64,000 bases of DNA from Colwellia maritima (GCF_022669015.1 NZ_JAKKSL010000003.1:62001-126000); one strand, 5' to 3'. Counted from the first letter of the stretch, positions 27,393 to 38,890 are shown. The notes: a model not told the origin generated them from the letters alone. Numbers and translations are program-made.

Positions 27393-30300
27393 TTGAACAT
27401 GCAGACGCCAACCAACCTTACCGCTAAGATACTCAGTACAATATTAGGTAGCAAACTACCTTTTATTCTTCTTGTTGTATCAATGTTAGCGGGCATAATG
27501 GCTTTAAATTACACTCCTCGTGAAGAAGAGCCACAAATTGTAGTACCTATGATTGATGTAGTTGTTACTGCATCCGGCGTTGCTGTTCAACAGATGGAAC
27601 GGTTGGTTACAACGCCATTAGAGAAGTTACTCGCACAAGTTAACGGTGTAGAGCACGTTTATTCTGTTACTCATAATAGCCAAACAGTAGTCACATTGAG
27701 ATTTCATGTAGGTGAAAACCGTGAACAAGCGTTACTCAATACTTATAACAAATTACATTCTAATACTCATAAGATCCCTGCTATTGTTGATAATTGGCGA
27801 GTACAACCTATAGAAGTTGATGACGTTCCTATTGTTTTGTTGGGTTTATGGAGTAGTGACAGCAAGACAGTAAACGATTATGAACTGCGCCGCTTAGCGG
27901 AAGAAGTTTCTACATTCTTACAAGCCATAGAAAATACTAGTGAAGTTAATATTGTTGGAGGGCGTTCAAGAGAAATACAGGTGAATTTAGACCCTGAGCA
28001 AATGACCGCAAGAAAAATATCAATAAGTGAAATATTTAATGCTATCCAATCGTCGAACAGATTACAGCACCTAGGCAACCTCGCAATAGAAAATCAGTCT
28101 GTGCGATTAGAAAGTGGGGACGTTTATAGAGATATAGACACATTAAAGCATACCCCAATTAGTGTAATAGATAACAGTGTTGTGCTATTGCAAGATATTG
28201 CCAACATCGTAGATGGCCCCGCAGAGCAACAGAGCTATACTTGGATTGATTTTGCTAACCGTTATCAACAAGCTCATTATTCAAACAAAACAATTACCGA
28301 CACAAAATCGTCTCAATCACCTAACAACGCGACTTTAACCAATAATGGCGATTACCCTATTGTAACTATTAGTGTTGCCAAACAACGTGGCAGTAATGCG
28401 GTTGCGGTGGCACAAGCTATACACGACAAAATTCAAACCCTACAACATTCTATATTTCCAGATAATGTACACGTTGAAGTATTGCGTGACTATGGTCAAA
28501 CCGCTAATGAAAAAGTGAATAACTTAACTACCAGTTTAGCCTTTGCTGTATTTACCGTTGTTATTTTTATTGCGGTATTTTTAGGTTGGCGCTCCGCTGT
28601 TGTTGTGGGCTTAGCCGTACCTATTTGCTACGGTATTACGTTATCGCTAGATCTACTTTTTGGTTACACTATTAATCGTGTAACGCTCTTCGCCTTAATT
28701 CTTTCTTTGGGTTTACTGGTTGATGATCCTATTACCGGCGTTGATAATATTGAACGTTACTTAAAAGAAAAAAAGGCTCATTGCACGAAAAAATTGTAGG
28801 GGCAATTAATGAAATTCGCGTTCCCTTATTAATGTCAACCCTAACCATCGTTCTCGCTTTTGTGCCGCTAGCTTTTATTACGGGTATGATGGGACCTTAT
28901 ATGGCACCAATGGCATTTAATGTGCCCTTAAGTGTAATCAGTTCAACCTTAGTTGCCTTTCTAGTTACACCATGGTTAGCGTCAAAAGTAATCAAGCCAC
29001 CCCCTATCATTTCAAGTAACGATAACGTAACAACAAGTGAAGACCAAAATGACAACCAAGGGTTTGGTCATTTTTATCGTCGCATGCTAACACCACTTTT
29101 AGAAAACAGAACAAAAGGCAAACGTGTTTTATGGCTAGTTTTCGTTTTATTTATACTGGCAGCAATGCTACCAGTATTGCGTTTGGTCCCGCTAAAACTA
29201 TTACCTTTTGATAACAAAAATGAAATACAAATTCTGATTGATATGCCAGAAAATTCGACATTGGAGCAAACAGCAGCAATGGCAAAAAAAGTATCAACTA
29301 AAGTACAACAATTGTCAGAAATTAAAGCGATTGCCGCTTATGTTGGTACCTCATCTCCTATTGATTTTAATGGTATGGTACGCCAATACTATCAACGCCA
29401 AGCTCCTTACACGGCAGACTTGAGAATAATTTTACTTGATAAAACAGAGCGAGAACATCAGTCTCATGCCATTGTATTAAGATTAAGAGAGCATTTATCA
29501 TCCTTGAACAACTCAGCGACCTCAGGCGGCATTGTGAAAATCAAAGTAGTTGAAGTGCCTCCTGGGCCACCTGTATTTAGCACGCTTGTTGCTGAGCTTT
29601 ATGGCGATGAATTTACTCAATACAGTGAATTACAAGAAGCGGCAAGTATTGTTGAAAATAGATTTAAGCAAGAGCCACATGTTGTTGAAGTTGATTCAAC
29701 GGTAACAGATGATCAAACCAATTTGCGTTTTATTGTTGATAAAACTAAGGCAGCATTGTCAGGCATTGCAACAGCACAAATAAATCAAGCTTTAATGACA
29801 GCGAATAGCGGACAAGTTGCAGGATTTCTACATGTAAATAATGAAGCAACTCCTTTAGCTATCAAGGTAAGACTACCTATTGAACAGCGCGAAACTTTAG
29901 CTGATTACCACAGATTGACGATCAAGGGCCAAGCAGGTATTGTACAAAACAGTACACCACAAGGCATCGATATTGCTCCCGACCCCTAGTTTCTCTGGGT
30001 GAATTAGGCAAGTTTGAACGACAAAAAAGTGACAAACCAATTTTTCATAAAGACTTGAAACCTGTGGTTTATGTTACTGCGGATATTTCTGGTAGAACAC
30101 CTGCTGCTATTATTGCCGATATAAGCAGTGATCTACAATATTCAACTAATGCAGTAGAAAATAAAACTAACAATACCGCCCAAACTCAGCAAAATAACTG
30201 GGAAAAACGTACATTTTTATCAAGCGGTAGTGGTAATACATGGTATTTACCTGAAAACATTCTCTTATCTTGGAGTGGAGAAGGTGAATGGCGCATCACG

Positions 30301-30879
30301 ATTCGCGTGTTTCGTGATATGGGTATCGCCTTTGCCTTTGCTCTTGCCGCTATCTTTCTCGTTTTAAGAGTACAAACAGGATCAGCGGCATTATCTGGTA
30401 TTATTATGTCGGCAATTCCACTAACGGTTATCGGAATAATGCCTGGTTTTTTTATGCTTAATCAATTTGGTGAACGTCAAATTGCCAATGCGCCTGATCC
30501 TGTTCTATTTACAGCAACGGCCATGATCGGCATGATCGCTTTAGTCGGAATTGTAGTAAGAAATTCATTGATTTTAATTGAATTTATTACCCAAGCACGA
30601 GATAGAGGTGAAACAATAAAAGAATCCTTAATACAATTTGGTGCTGTGCGTATGCGCCCAGTATTATTAACAGCCGGCACCACATTGTTAGGAAATTTAA
30701 TAATTACACTTGACCCCGTTTTCAGTGGTTTAGCCATCGCTATTATATTTGGTATTATTTCATCAACTGTTTTTACCTTATTGGTTGTTCCTATTGTTTA
30801 TATTTTAGTTTTCGACAATGAAGATGAAAAACCAAAACAAATTGAAGTAACCCAACAAACAGTCATAAACAAGCGCTAA
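27393..30879 (+). CDS. RND efflux transporter permease (two apparent frameshifts)
   Basis: About 1162 residues, AcrB-like. N-terminal helix and YTPREEEPQIVVPMIDVVV, porter domain with TTPLEKLLAQVNGVEHVYS, TM4 carrying the proton-relay pair in LGLLVDDPI, then a break near 28785 (one A lost), second half LLMSTLTIVLAFVPLAFITG, a break near 29985 (one C lost in the C-run), and the C-terminal helices including GIVVRNSLILIEFI. The start is TTG 27393 (AAGGA seven bases before) or ATG 27399. The substrate is not evident. It is co-transcribed after the persulfide-type regulator and with the downstream adaptor. No outer-membrane channel gene is nearby. Confidence 0.9.
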
Positions 30880-30892
30880 CTTAGGAAAAATC

Positions 30893-32001
30893 ATGACTCA
30901 AAACAACACAAAAAAAGTACATTATCAAAGTTATTCATGCCTGTTATCGCGCTTGTGGTGCTATTATTAATGGTTGCCTGGCTAGCAGGAAGCTTTGATG
31001 ACAAGATATCTCCCTCAATAAACGAACAATCGCTCAATCCGTTAAAATCTAGCGACTTTAACAAAAACGATATTTATAAAGTCACTGCAAACACTGAAAT
31101 GATTACCGAATCTATAGCAGCCGGCGTAGAGGCAAAACAGGCAACCAAAATCTCATCCAGAATTTTAGCCCGCATTAACGCTATAAACGTCAGAGCAGGC
31201 GATAAAGTAAAAAAAGGAGATGTGTTAATTGAACTTGAAAAAAGCGACCTTCAATCACAAGTACTTCAAGCTAAACAAAATATTGTGGCACTACAAGCAC
31301 GACATAAAGAAGCAAAGCAGAATTTAGACCGCTTAACAGCCTTGTTCAACAAACAATTAATTTCAACGTTCAATCTTGATAAATCCAACGCTGATTATCA
31401 AAGTATTTTGGCCGAATTAACCTCAGCGCAACAATATTTATCTCAAGCTAAAACCACACTCAGTTATGCTACATTAACCGCGCCAATTGATGGGCTGATT
31501 GTTGACCGATTTGCGGAGCCAGGCGATACAGCCCAAGCAGGTGCAAAACTATTATCTTTGTACAACCCTTTATCCTTGCGCGTTGAAGCGCAAGTGAGAG
31601 AACAATTAGCTATCACGTTAAAACATGGTCAAAAAATTAATATTGAATTACCTAGTATTAAAAAAGAAATGATAGGGGAAATTGAAGAAATAGTACCTGC
31701 AGCGAATACTGGCTCGCGCAGCTTCTTAGTGAAAGCGCGTATAATCAACATTGAAAATCTATTACCTGGTATGTATGCGCGAATATTGATTCCTTCTTCT
31801 GAGCAAATAACACTAACTATTCCCGGCAATAAAGTTGCTCATGTTGGCCAATTAGATTTTGTTTGGGTAAAGGTTAACAATGAGATACAACGTCGATTTG
31901 TTAGGTTAGGAAAGCCACAACCTAATAACATGGTTAATGTTATTTCAGGTCTAGTCGCGGGTGAAGAAATCATCACACCAAGACACCCTTCTATTCCTTA
32001 A
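30893..32001 (+). CDS. RND periplasmic adaptor (membrane fusion) protein (one apparent frameshift)
   Basis: About 369 residues. An N-terminal membrane anchor (FMPVIALVVLLLMVAWLAG) after a break in the A-run near 30920, lipoyl halves around ARINAINVRAGDKVKKGDVL and LTAPIDGLIVDRFAEPGD, a helical hairpin (about 105-190) and a beta-barrel/membrane-proximal domain ending GLVAGEEII. It links the RND permease to an outer-membrane channel. It follows the permease, the reverse of the usual adaptor-first order, with a 13-base gap. Confidence 0.9.
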
Positions 32002-32101
32002 ATATAAGTTTTCTCAAGAAAAAACTTTAGAAACAGTAAATAAATAGTTACTATTTAAAATTAGGATATAATATTTTATAAAAAATAGAGGTGTTTAGTA
32101 T

Positions 32102-33196
32102 ATGTTCGGCTTACCAAGTAAAAAAGAATTTGAGGCATTACAGCAAGAAAATACGGCACTTAAAGAACAACTTTCATCATTAGAAGCACAAGCAACACAT
32201 GCCAATGAAGAAAATGAACAGCTTGTGCAAGATATGGCAAATAATACTGAGCGATATCGTCATCAAGAAGAAATTAATAACTTATGGTTAGGCTCCACTG
32301 AATCTGTTAATAATATCCGAGAAGAACTCGCCTCTTCTTCAAGTAACTTGATTGAACACCGAGACCAATTTCAAGCATCTCAGCATATTTTTACTGAAAT
32401 TCTTTCGATGTTAGCTTCAACTATTGATGCAACAAATAAAATAAGCGATGACAGCCAAAATGCCTCAACATCCGTTGACAACCTAAAGTCAGCCACTGCA
32501 GGTATCAATGATTTTGTTAATATAATCAAAGGAATTTCGGATCAAACTAACCTATTAGCACTCAATGCCGCAATAGAGGCAGCTCGTGCAGGTGAACAAG
32601 GTCGAGGTTTTGCGGTTGTTGCTGACGAGGTAAGAACATTAGCGCAACGTTCCGCAGAAGCTTCAAATGAAATATCTAACTTAATTGAACAGGTAAACCA
32701 ACAGATGGAGCAGGTAATTGATGGCATCCATGGGGTTGGAGAAAAAAGTACCGAAATTAACGAAAGTACAACCACAATAGAAGCTACAGCAAATAATATT
32801 GTAGATCTATCAAAGAGCATGTACTCAGTAATAACCAACTCAACTACGGATGCTTTTTTACAAACAGTAAAAATGGATCATGTGGTTTGGAAATTAGAAG
32901 TGTATCAAGCCATGCTAGGCATGAACGACAAAGAAATTTCTGATTTCACTACCCATAAAGATTGCCGTTTGGGTCAATGGTACTTTCAAGGTGAGGGGGC
33001 AGAAAAATATTCAAGCTATAGTGCATTTAAACAACTCGATGAGCCACATGCCCAAGTGCACGACTACGGATTAAGTGCATTAAAATCGATAAAAAATGGT
33101 GATATGTCTCAAGCCGTTAAAAACTTAGCAAGTATGGAAAGTGCTAGTACAGAGGTCATCAATTTATTAACGTCATTATCACAACAACTTAGGTAA
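32102..33196 (+). CDS. Cytoplasmic methyl-accepting chemotaxis protein with CZB zinc domain
   Basis: Intact, 364 residues with no membrane segment. An N-terminal coiled coil (about 8-65) leads into the signalling hairpin tip [37 protein letters not shown], and a C-terminal CZB domain follows: His in [15 protein letters not shown], and HAQVHDYG, giving the 3-His/1-Cys zinc site. CZB receptors sense zinc or oxidants such as hypochlorous acid (TlpD type). The neighbouring efflux and sulfur genes fit a stress-sensing theme, but the link is only positional. Confidence 0.92.
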   Translation: MFGLPSKKEFEALQQENTALKEQLSSLEAQATHANEENEQLVQDMANNTERYRHQEEINNLWLGSTESVNNIREELASSSSNLIEHRDQFQASQHIFTEILSMLASTIDATNKISDDSQNASTSVDNLKSATAGINDFVNIIKGISDQTNLLALNAAIEAARAGEQGRGFAVVADEVRTLAQRSAEASNEISNLIEQVNQQMEQVIDGIHGVGEKSTEINESTTTIEATANNIVDLSKSMYSVITNSTTDAFLQTVKMDHVVWKLEVYQAMLGMNDKEISDFTTHKDCRLGQWYFQGEGAEKYSSYSAFKQLDEPHAQVHDYGLSALKSIKNGDMSQAVKNLASMESASTEVINLLTSLSQQLR

Positions 33197-33233
33197 ATTA
33201 GCAATCGTTAAGCAAGTTATTGATTACTATTTA

Positions 33234-33982
33234 TCAATATTTCCTGAGAATTTCTTTCCATGAAGGATCATCAGAAATACCGTTAACTATAGGTAATATT
33301 TCATCATAAACAGCTTTTTGAGCATGAGGCACCAATATGCGCCTTTGGTATTTATCATGAGGCTGTTTCGATATATAAAATTTATTCTGCCACCCTTTAG
33401 TTTTCGCCAAGTAATTTAGTGTAAAACGAGACACAACCCCGACGTCCACTCTTTTCAATAAAATCATTTGCAGCACTTCATCCTCTCCAACCGTATCATA
33501 ACGAACAATACTACCTTGGTTAACTTTTTCACTGATACAAGATAATAAAAGCCACGTACGCCTGCCATCACTTTTCCTGAAAGAGAATCAGCTCCCGTAT
33601 ATTCAATGCTATTGTCAACGGAAGAAACCACTTCGTCTTGATCCTCAGAGAAACTACCTGTCCATAAAAACTTAGTTTCATTGATATCGTTAAACCACAG
33701 GGGATTAACACCTAGCAGAACGCCATTTAACTTGCCGTCCTTAAGCATACTACCAATGCGTTTGCGAGGAACATAAACAATCGTAAAGTGATAACGCTCA
33801 GTTTTACTATTAATATAATCAGCAAAATCAAAAAACATTCCTGTTTTAGTTGCTGTATTCAGCGCATAAGGTGGCTGTAAATGATAGACATACATGTCAA
33901 CATTAACTTTTTCTTGAGCATAACTACGACAGCAAAAAAATAACAGAATGAAAGAACTGAAAAACTTGAGTTTATTAAACAA
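33234..33982 (-). CDS. Periplasmic solute-binding protein, family 3 type (one apparent frameshift)
   Basis: About 249 residues. The signal peptide ends SYAQ. The body has PPYALNTATKTGMFFDFADYI, YVPRKRIGSMLKDGKLNGVLLGVNP and, after a one-base loss near 33545 (GG read as G), VLQMILLKRVDVGVVSRF and HDKYQRRILVPHA. It belongs to the SBP_bac_3 group often found as free-standing sensors in Alteromonadales. No permease is near. Convergent with the CZB receptor. Confidence 0.75.
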
Positions 33983-34118
33983 AGTAAAACCTTGGGGGTA
34001 TACAAAAATATAAGCAGTGTGAATCTAACATGTGAAATCAAACGCGTCTAGGTATTGCTAACCTACAACGAGTTACTTAAAATAAAAGCTAACCTAACCT
34101 ATTATCCTTTGGACTCTC

Positions 34119-35792
34119 ATGGCACTCCCTGACAAATTTATATTTTCTATGAACCGCGTAAGTAAAGTGGTTCCCCCAAAACGTACTATTTTGAAGAACA
34201 TCTCTCTTTCATTTTTTCCTGGGGCTAAAATTGGTGTTTTAGGTTTAAATGGCTCAGGTAAATCGAGCCTATTACGTATTATGGCGGGTATAGACAAAGA
34301 CTTTGAAGGTGAAGCCAGTGCCTTAGCAGGTACGAATATTGGTTACTTACCGCAAGAACCTCAATTAGATGAAAATAAAACGGTACGTGAAGTAGTTGAA
34401 GAGGCGGTATCAACCGTGAAAAACGCGTTAAAACGTTTAGATGAAGTTTATAATGAGTATGCAGAAGAAGACGCTGATTTTGATGCGCTTGCTAAAGAAC
34501 AAGGTCAGTTAGAAGATATTATTAACACTCAAGATGGTCATAATATTGATAATGTACTTGAACGGGCTGCGGATGCTTTACGTTTACCACCTTGGGAACA
34601 AAAAGTATCAGTACTCAGTGGTGGTGAACGTCGTCGTGTTGCTTTATGTCATCTGTTACTTCAAAAGCCTGACATGTTGCTACTTGATGAACCAACCAAC
34701 CATTTAGATGCTGAGTCTGTAGCTTGGTTAGAACGCTTCTTACATGATTATCCTGGTACTGTGGTTGCTATTACCCATGATCGCTACTTCCTTGATAATG
34801 TCGCGGGTTGGATTTTAGAGTTAGATAGAGGAGAAGGTATCCCGTGGGAAGGTAACTACTCATCATGGCTTGAACAAAAAGATGCACGTTTAGCACAAGA
34901 AAGTAAAAGTGAAAATGCCCTGCAAAAAACGATTAAGCAAGAACTTGAGTGGGTACGTTCTAACCCCAAAGCACGCCAAGCTAAAAGCAAAGCGCGTATG
35001 GCACGCTTTGAAGAGTTGAATAGCCAAGAAAATCAAAAACGTAATGAAACAAATGAGTTATATATTCCCCCTGGACCACGTTTAGGTGATAAAGTACTCG
35101 ATGTTAATAACCTAAAAAAATCTTTTGACGGTCGCGTATTGATTGACAATTTAAGTTTTAGCGTTCCCAAAGGAGCCATTGTTGGTATTATTGGGGCGAA
35201 TGGTGCGGGTAAATCTACCCTATTTAAAATGATGTCTGGTACCGAACAACAAGATTCAGGCACTATTGAGATTGGTGAAACAGTTAAACTTGCGAGTGTT
35301 GATCAATTTAGAGATAACATGGGTGAGAACAACACTGTTTATCAAGAAATCTCAGAAGGTCATGATATTTTAGAAATAGGTACTTACCAAATACCCAGTA
35401 GAGCTTATTGTTCGCGCTTCAATTTTAAGGGTAATGATCAACAAAAATTCATTAAAGATTTATCGGGCGGTGAACGTAATCGCGTTCATTTAGCTAAATT
35501 AGTGAAAACTGGTGGTAATTTATTATTACTCGATGAGCCAACCAATGACCTTGACGTTGAAACTTTACGTGCTCTTGAAGAAGCAATTCTAGAGTTTCCA
35601 GGATGTGCCATGGTTATCTCTCATGACCGGCGGTTTTTAGATAGAATTGCTACACACATTTTAGACTATCGAGACGAAGGACAAATCAACTTTTTCGAAG
35701 GTAACTTTAGTGATTATGAAACATGGTTGAAAAAAACATTAGGTGCGGCAGCCATTGAGCCTCACCGTATTAAATACAAAAAAATAGGTTAA
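34119..35792 (+). CDS. ettA: Energy-dependent translational throttle EttA (ABC-F)
   Basis: Intact, 557 residues (E. coli 555). Two ABC domains: Walker A GLNGSGKSS and GANGAGKST, signatures LSGGERRR and LSGGERNR, Walker B LLLDEPTNHLD and LLLDEPTNDLD, the ABC-F linker (about 245-320) rich in charged residues, and the C-terminal LEPHRIKYKK-like tail. EttA binds the ribosomal E site and gates the first elongation step by energy charge. Near 35630 the text reads HDRRFLD; E. coli has HDRWFLD, a change that falls at a GCTGG-expected site and may be a miscall. Confidence 0.95.
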   Translation: MALPDKFIFSMNRVSKVVPPKRTILKNISLSFFPGAKIGVLGLNGSGKSSLLRIMAGIDKDFEGEASALAGTNIGYLPQEPQLDENKTVREVVEEAVSTVKNALKRLDEVYNEYAEEDADFDALAKEQGQLEDIINTQDGHNIDNVLERAADALRLPPWEQKVSVLSGGERRRVALCHLLLQKPDMLLLDEPTNHLDAESVAWLERFLHDYPGTVVAITHDRYFLDNVAGWILELDRGEGIPWEGNYSSWLEQKDARLAQESKSENALQKTIKQELEWVRSNPKARQAKSKARMARFEELNSQENQKRNETNELYIPPGPRLGDKVLDVNNLKKSFDGRVLIDNLSFSVPKGAIVGIIGANGAGKSTLFKMMSGTEQQDSGTIEIGETVKLASVDQFRDNMGENNTVYQEISEGHDILEIGTYQIPSRAYCSRFNFKGNDQQKFIKDLSGGERNRVHLAKLVKTGGNLLLLDEPTNDLDVETLRALEEAILEFPGCAMVISHDRRFLDRIATHILDYRDEGQINFFEGNFSDYETWLKKTLGAAAIEPHRIKYKKIG

Positions 35793-35811
35793 AAAACAAG
35801 TAAGGCAAGTA

Positions 35812-35844
35812 CACTTCAAAACGTTTATCAATAGTTTTGAAGTG
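35812..35844 (+). terminator. Probable terminator of ettA
   Basis: Perfect 11-base inverted repeat (35812-35822 and 35834-35844) 19 bases after the ettA stop. The T-tract after it is weak, so it may act with help or simply stabilise the transcript. Confidence 0.6.
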
Positions 35845-35958
35845 GCTATCTTAAAGATATCTATAGTGAGTAAAATAACGCTTATATAACATTTTTAAGT
35901 GCCTTTTTTTAAAAGACGGCTATGCTAAAGCTATTATCAACAATAATGAACACATTAG

Positions 35959-36321
35959 ATGGAAAATAGACGACAATTTACCCGCATATTATTTTCAAGT
36001 AAAGCTGAGCTCTGTGTTGAAAATAAAACGTACCCTGTATCAATTCATGACATATCCCTTAATGGTGCATTGGTGAGTGCAGTGAATTCTAAGGAACCAT
36101 TAAAAGGTAAATTTGGCGATTTATCATTTTGTCTTTCTGATGAGGAATCAAAAGTGACCATGCAGATTGCTGTTGTTCATGAACAAAATGAAGAAACAGG
36201 CTTACAATGCAATGCCATAGATATTGACAGCTTAACTTTATTACGTCGTATAGTAGAGCTCAATCTAGGCGATACCAAACAACTTGATAAAGAACTTAAC
36301 CAACTTTCTAGAACACATTAA
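35959..36321 (+). CDS. PilZ-domain protein
   Basis: 120 residues forming a single PilZ domain with both cyclic-di-GMP motifs: RRQFTR at residues 3-8 (RxxxR) and DISLNGALV near residue 31 (D/NxSxxG). A one-domain cytoplasmic c-di-GMP receptor. No signal or membrane segment. It stands alone before the GcvR-like gene; its target cannot be told from the sequence. Confidence 0.9.
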   Translation: MENRRQFTRILFSSKAELCVENKTYPVSIHDISLNGALVSAVNSKEPLKGKFGDLSFCLSDEESKVTMQIAVVHEQNEETGLQCNAIDIDSLTLLRRIVELNLGDTKQLDKELNQLSRTH

Positions 36322-36360
36322 TACGCTTTCCTCCCATGAAAAACGCACTTAAGGATCCTT

Positions 36361-36862
36361 ATGAATCATATTATAATTTCATGCATTGGTGCCGATAAAA
36401 AAGGTATTGTTGATACCTTATCTAATGTCATTAATGAACACGATGGCAATTGGCAAGTCAGTAGTTTACATCATTTGTCGGGTTATTTTCTTTGGTGTCA
36501 TTGAAGTGGCAGTGAGCGAAGAGAACACGCAAGCTTTAGTATCTGCACTTCATTGTATTGATAGTTTAAATTTTCAAATTGAAATAGCAAAACAAACATC
36601 AGAAAAAGTTAACTCTACATTAGTACTAGAGCTGACAGCTAACGATAGACCGGGCATAATACAAGAAATATCATCAGTAATTCATCGTCAAGGAGGAAAC
36701 TTAATTAAGGTAGTTAGCTCTCAGGCAAGTGCCCCACACACTGGTCAGTTAATGTTTAAAGCTAAAGTGCAAATAGCCATGAATGAAACGGATGCAGATG
36801 AGTTAATTAGTGCTTTAGAACACATTGCTGACGATTTAATGGTAGACATTGCCAGAGCATAA
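36361..36862 (+). CDS. GcvR-like protein with two ACT domains (one apparent frameshift)
   Basis: About 167 residues. The first ACT domain begins MNHIIISCIGADKKGIVDTLS; at 36490-36495 the text reads CTTTGG where GCTGG would give the expected Phe-Ala-Gly-Val. The second ACT domain has VLELTANDRPGIIQEISSVIHRQGGN. This is the family of GcvR, accessory repressor of glycine cleavage in E. coli. Intact length once repaired. No glycine cleavage genes are nearby. Confidence 0.82.
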
Positions 36863-36905
36863 GAACCATTATATCGCCAAAAAAAAGCATCAAAAAAGAG
36901 AGTGA

Positions 36906-37946
36906 TTAACAAAATAAATATTCATCAAAATAAATTGAAAACTCACTCCCTTCTCCCCAAGTACTGGTAATAATTAATTCTGCTTTGTGGTGCAGTAATA
37001 CATGCTTTACTATGGCTAGACCAAGTCCTGAACCGCCAGTGTCTCGAGAACGTGATTTATCAATACGATAAAATCGCTCGGTGAGCCTATTTAACTTTTC
37101 CGGTTTAATACCATCACCATTATCTTTAACACTGAAAACAATCTTATCTCCTCTTTTTTCCCAGTTAATTTCAATTAATCCGTGGGCAGGAGTATAAGCA
37201 ATCGCATTAGAAATCAAATTAGCACATGCACTCTTTAATTCTGTATCAACACCAAACACACCAATACCTTGGGTAATATTAGTACGTATTTCATGCTGTT
37301 TCATTTGGTTTAACCATTTGGCGTCTTCAACAAGACTTCTGATCAGATACGGCATATCAACAGGTTTCATATCATCGTAATCACGATTATTTTCAACTTT
37401 TGACAAACTCAGTAATTGCTCTACTAAGCGTTCCATTCGGGTAACTTGTCCTTCAATGGTGCCAAAGATTTTTTGCCATTGAGGGTCCAAAGCGTGATCT
37501 GTTTCTTGAATCATTTCAACATAGCCACGTACCACCGTCAGGGGGGTTTTAAGTTCATGAGAAACATTCGCCACAAACTCTCTACGCATTTTTTTCATTC
37601 TATGATACTTAGCAATAGCTCGAGACATTAACATTACGCGTTCACCACCAAAAGCAATAACCGAAATTTCTAACTGTAGTTCATCATTAATCGGTGACGT
37701 AATAAGACAAGGTGATTCAAAGTTATCTTGCATTAAGTATTTAGAAAGTAAGGGATCAACAAGTAACTCTCCAACATGCTTACCAATATCATCAGGAAAC
37801 CGAACACCGAGTAAACGCTGTGCCTTTTTATTGCCCGATACAATCAATAAATCCGTGGACAAAATCAGGGCGGCATCAGGTAATGCTTCAATTCCCGATT
37901 GAAAACGAAAATCTTGAGTCTTTAGCGTATTAGAGAGAGAATTCAT
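36906..37946 (-). CDS. phoR: Phosphate regulon sensor kinase PhoR, lacking the membrane anchor
   Basis: 346 residues. PAS domain (about 18-110: GIEALPDAALILSTD), HisKA with FVANVSHELKTPLTVVRGYVEMI, N-box LISNAIAYTPAHG, DNGDGI, and GGSGLGLAIVKHVL. E. coli PhoR has about 85 extra N-terminal residues with two membrane helices; here phoB ends only 66 bases upstream, so there is no room for them. Either the kinase is soluble or a segment is missing from the assembly. Co-directional with phoB and the porin. Confidence 0.88.
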   Translation of the reverse strand: MNSLSNTLKTQDFRFQSGIEALPDAALILSTDLLIVSGNKKAQRLLGVRFPDDIGKHVGELLVDPLLSKYLMQDNFESPCLITSPINDELQLEISVIAFGGERVMLMSRAIAKYHRMKKMRREFVANVSHELKTPLTVVRGYVEMIQETDHALDPQWQKIFGTIEGQVTRMERLVEQLLSLSKVENNRDYDDMKPVDMPYLIRSLVEDAKWLNQMKQHEIRTNITQGIGVFGVDTELKSACANLISNAIAYTPAHGLIEINWEKRGDKIVFSVKDNGDGIKPEKLNRLTERFYRIDKSRSRDTGGSGLGLAIVKHVLLHHKAELIITSTWGEGSEFSIYFDEYLFC

Positions 37947-38012
37947 TGTTGCTTTTACTTTTGTTAAAGGGGGTGGGGAGACTGTTATTCATTGCATTTA
38001 GCTTCTAACTAT

Positions 38013-38721
38013 TTAGTTTCTAACTTTTTGCACTGTTTTACCTGAAAAGCGATATCCTGCACCACGCACAGTTTGAATAAAATCTTCGTGACCTGAGCCT
38101 GAAATAGCTTTTCTCAAACGACGAATATGTACATCAACCGTTCTATCTTCAACATAAACATTGGTTCCCCACACATTATCGAGTAGCTGCTCTCGAGAAT
38201 AAACTCGCTCGGTATGCGTCATGAAAAAATGTAATAAACGAAATTCAGTCGGACCAAGATCCAAGGCTTCTTCATTGATAGTCACATGGTGAGAAACAGG
38301 ATCGAGTTTTAAGCCATGAAACTCCACTTTTTCAGCCAATAATGTTGGCGAAACTCGGCGAATTACCGCCTTAATTCTAGCAATCAATTCTTTAGGAGAA
38401 AAAGGCTTAGTAACATAATCATCAACCCCAAGCATCTAGACCTTTAACTTTATCGTCTTCATCTGCACGAGCAGTCAGCATAATAATAGGAATGTTACGA
38501 CTATATTCCCCTTGCTTTAATTCTTTCGCCAACTGAACCCCACTGCCACCAGGTAGCATCCAATCGAGTAGAATAAGATCGGGGTAAGGCTCAATAATTT
38601 TTTCCTTGGCTTCTTTTATATCAACAGCTTCAACAGCGTTAAACCCGTTTTGTTCTAATACAAAAGTAATCATTTCCCTAATTGGAGTTTCATCTTCAAC
38701 AACTAAAATGTAACCACTCAT
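38013..38721 (-). CDS. phoB: Phosphate regulon response regulator PhoB (one apparent frameshift)
   Basis: About 235 residues. Receiver domain with [24 protein letters not shown] (phospho-Asp) and [12 protein letters not shown]; at 38428-38433 the coding strand reads GCTTGG where GCTGG restores [13 protein letters not shown]. The winged-helix output domain has [26 protein letters not shown] and the recognition segment [16 protein letters not shown]. It activates Pho-regulon promoters on phosphate starvation. A near-consensus Pho box lies 66 bases upstream, so autoregulation is expected. Confidence 0.94.
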
Positions 38722-38786
38722 AAATACGCCTTAAAATAATAAATAGTTTTCATGTAATTTCAATAGTGCCATTATGCGTAACAATA

Positions 38787-38804
38787 ATGACACTTTTATG
38801 ACAT
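38787..38804 (-). promoter_or_regulatory. Pho box upstream of phoB
   Basis: Read on the minus strand: ATGTCAT, AAAA, GTGTCAT. Two 7-base direct repeats separated by 4 bases closely match the PhoB consensus CTGTCAT-N4-CTGTCAT. It ends 66 bases before the phoB start, the usual placement for an autoregulated phoBR operon. Confidence 0.85.
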
Positions 38805-38855
38805 TGTTTTTATTAGCACCAAATAACAATTAATTGCTTAATTTTTTTGTTGAAT

Positions 38856-38890
38856 AAAATAGATCACCTAATTAGTGAAACAGGTATAAT
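38856..38890. repeat. Dispersed 35-base repeat, copy 2
   Basis: AAAATAGATCACCTAATTAG continuing TGAAACAGGTATAAT, nearly identical to 24031-24065, with the T-rich upstream flank partly shared. The core TCACCTAATTAGTGA is a near-palindrome. It ends at the stop codon of the minus-strand porin gene, so here it could also serve as the porin terminator. Confidence 0.6.
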
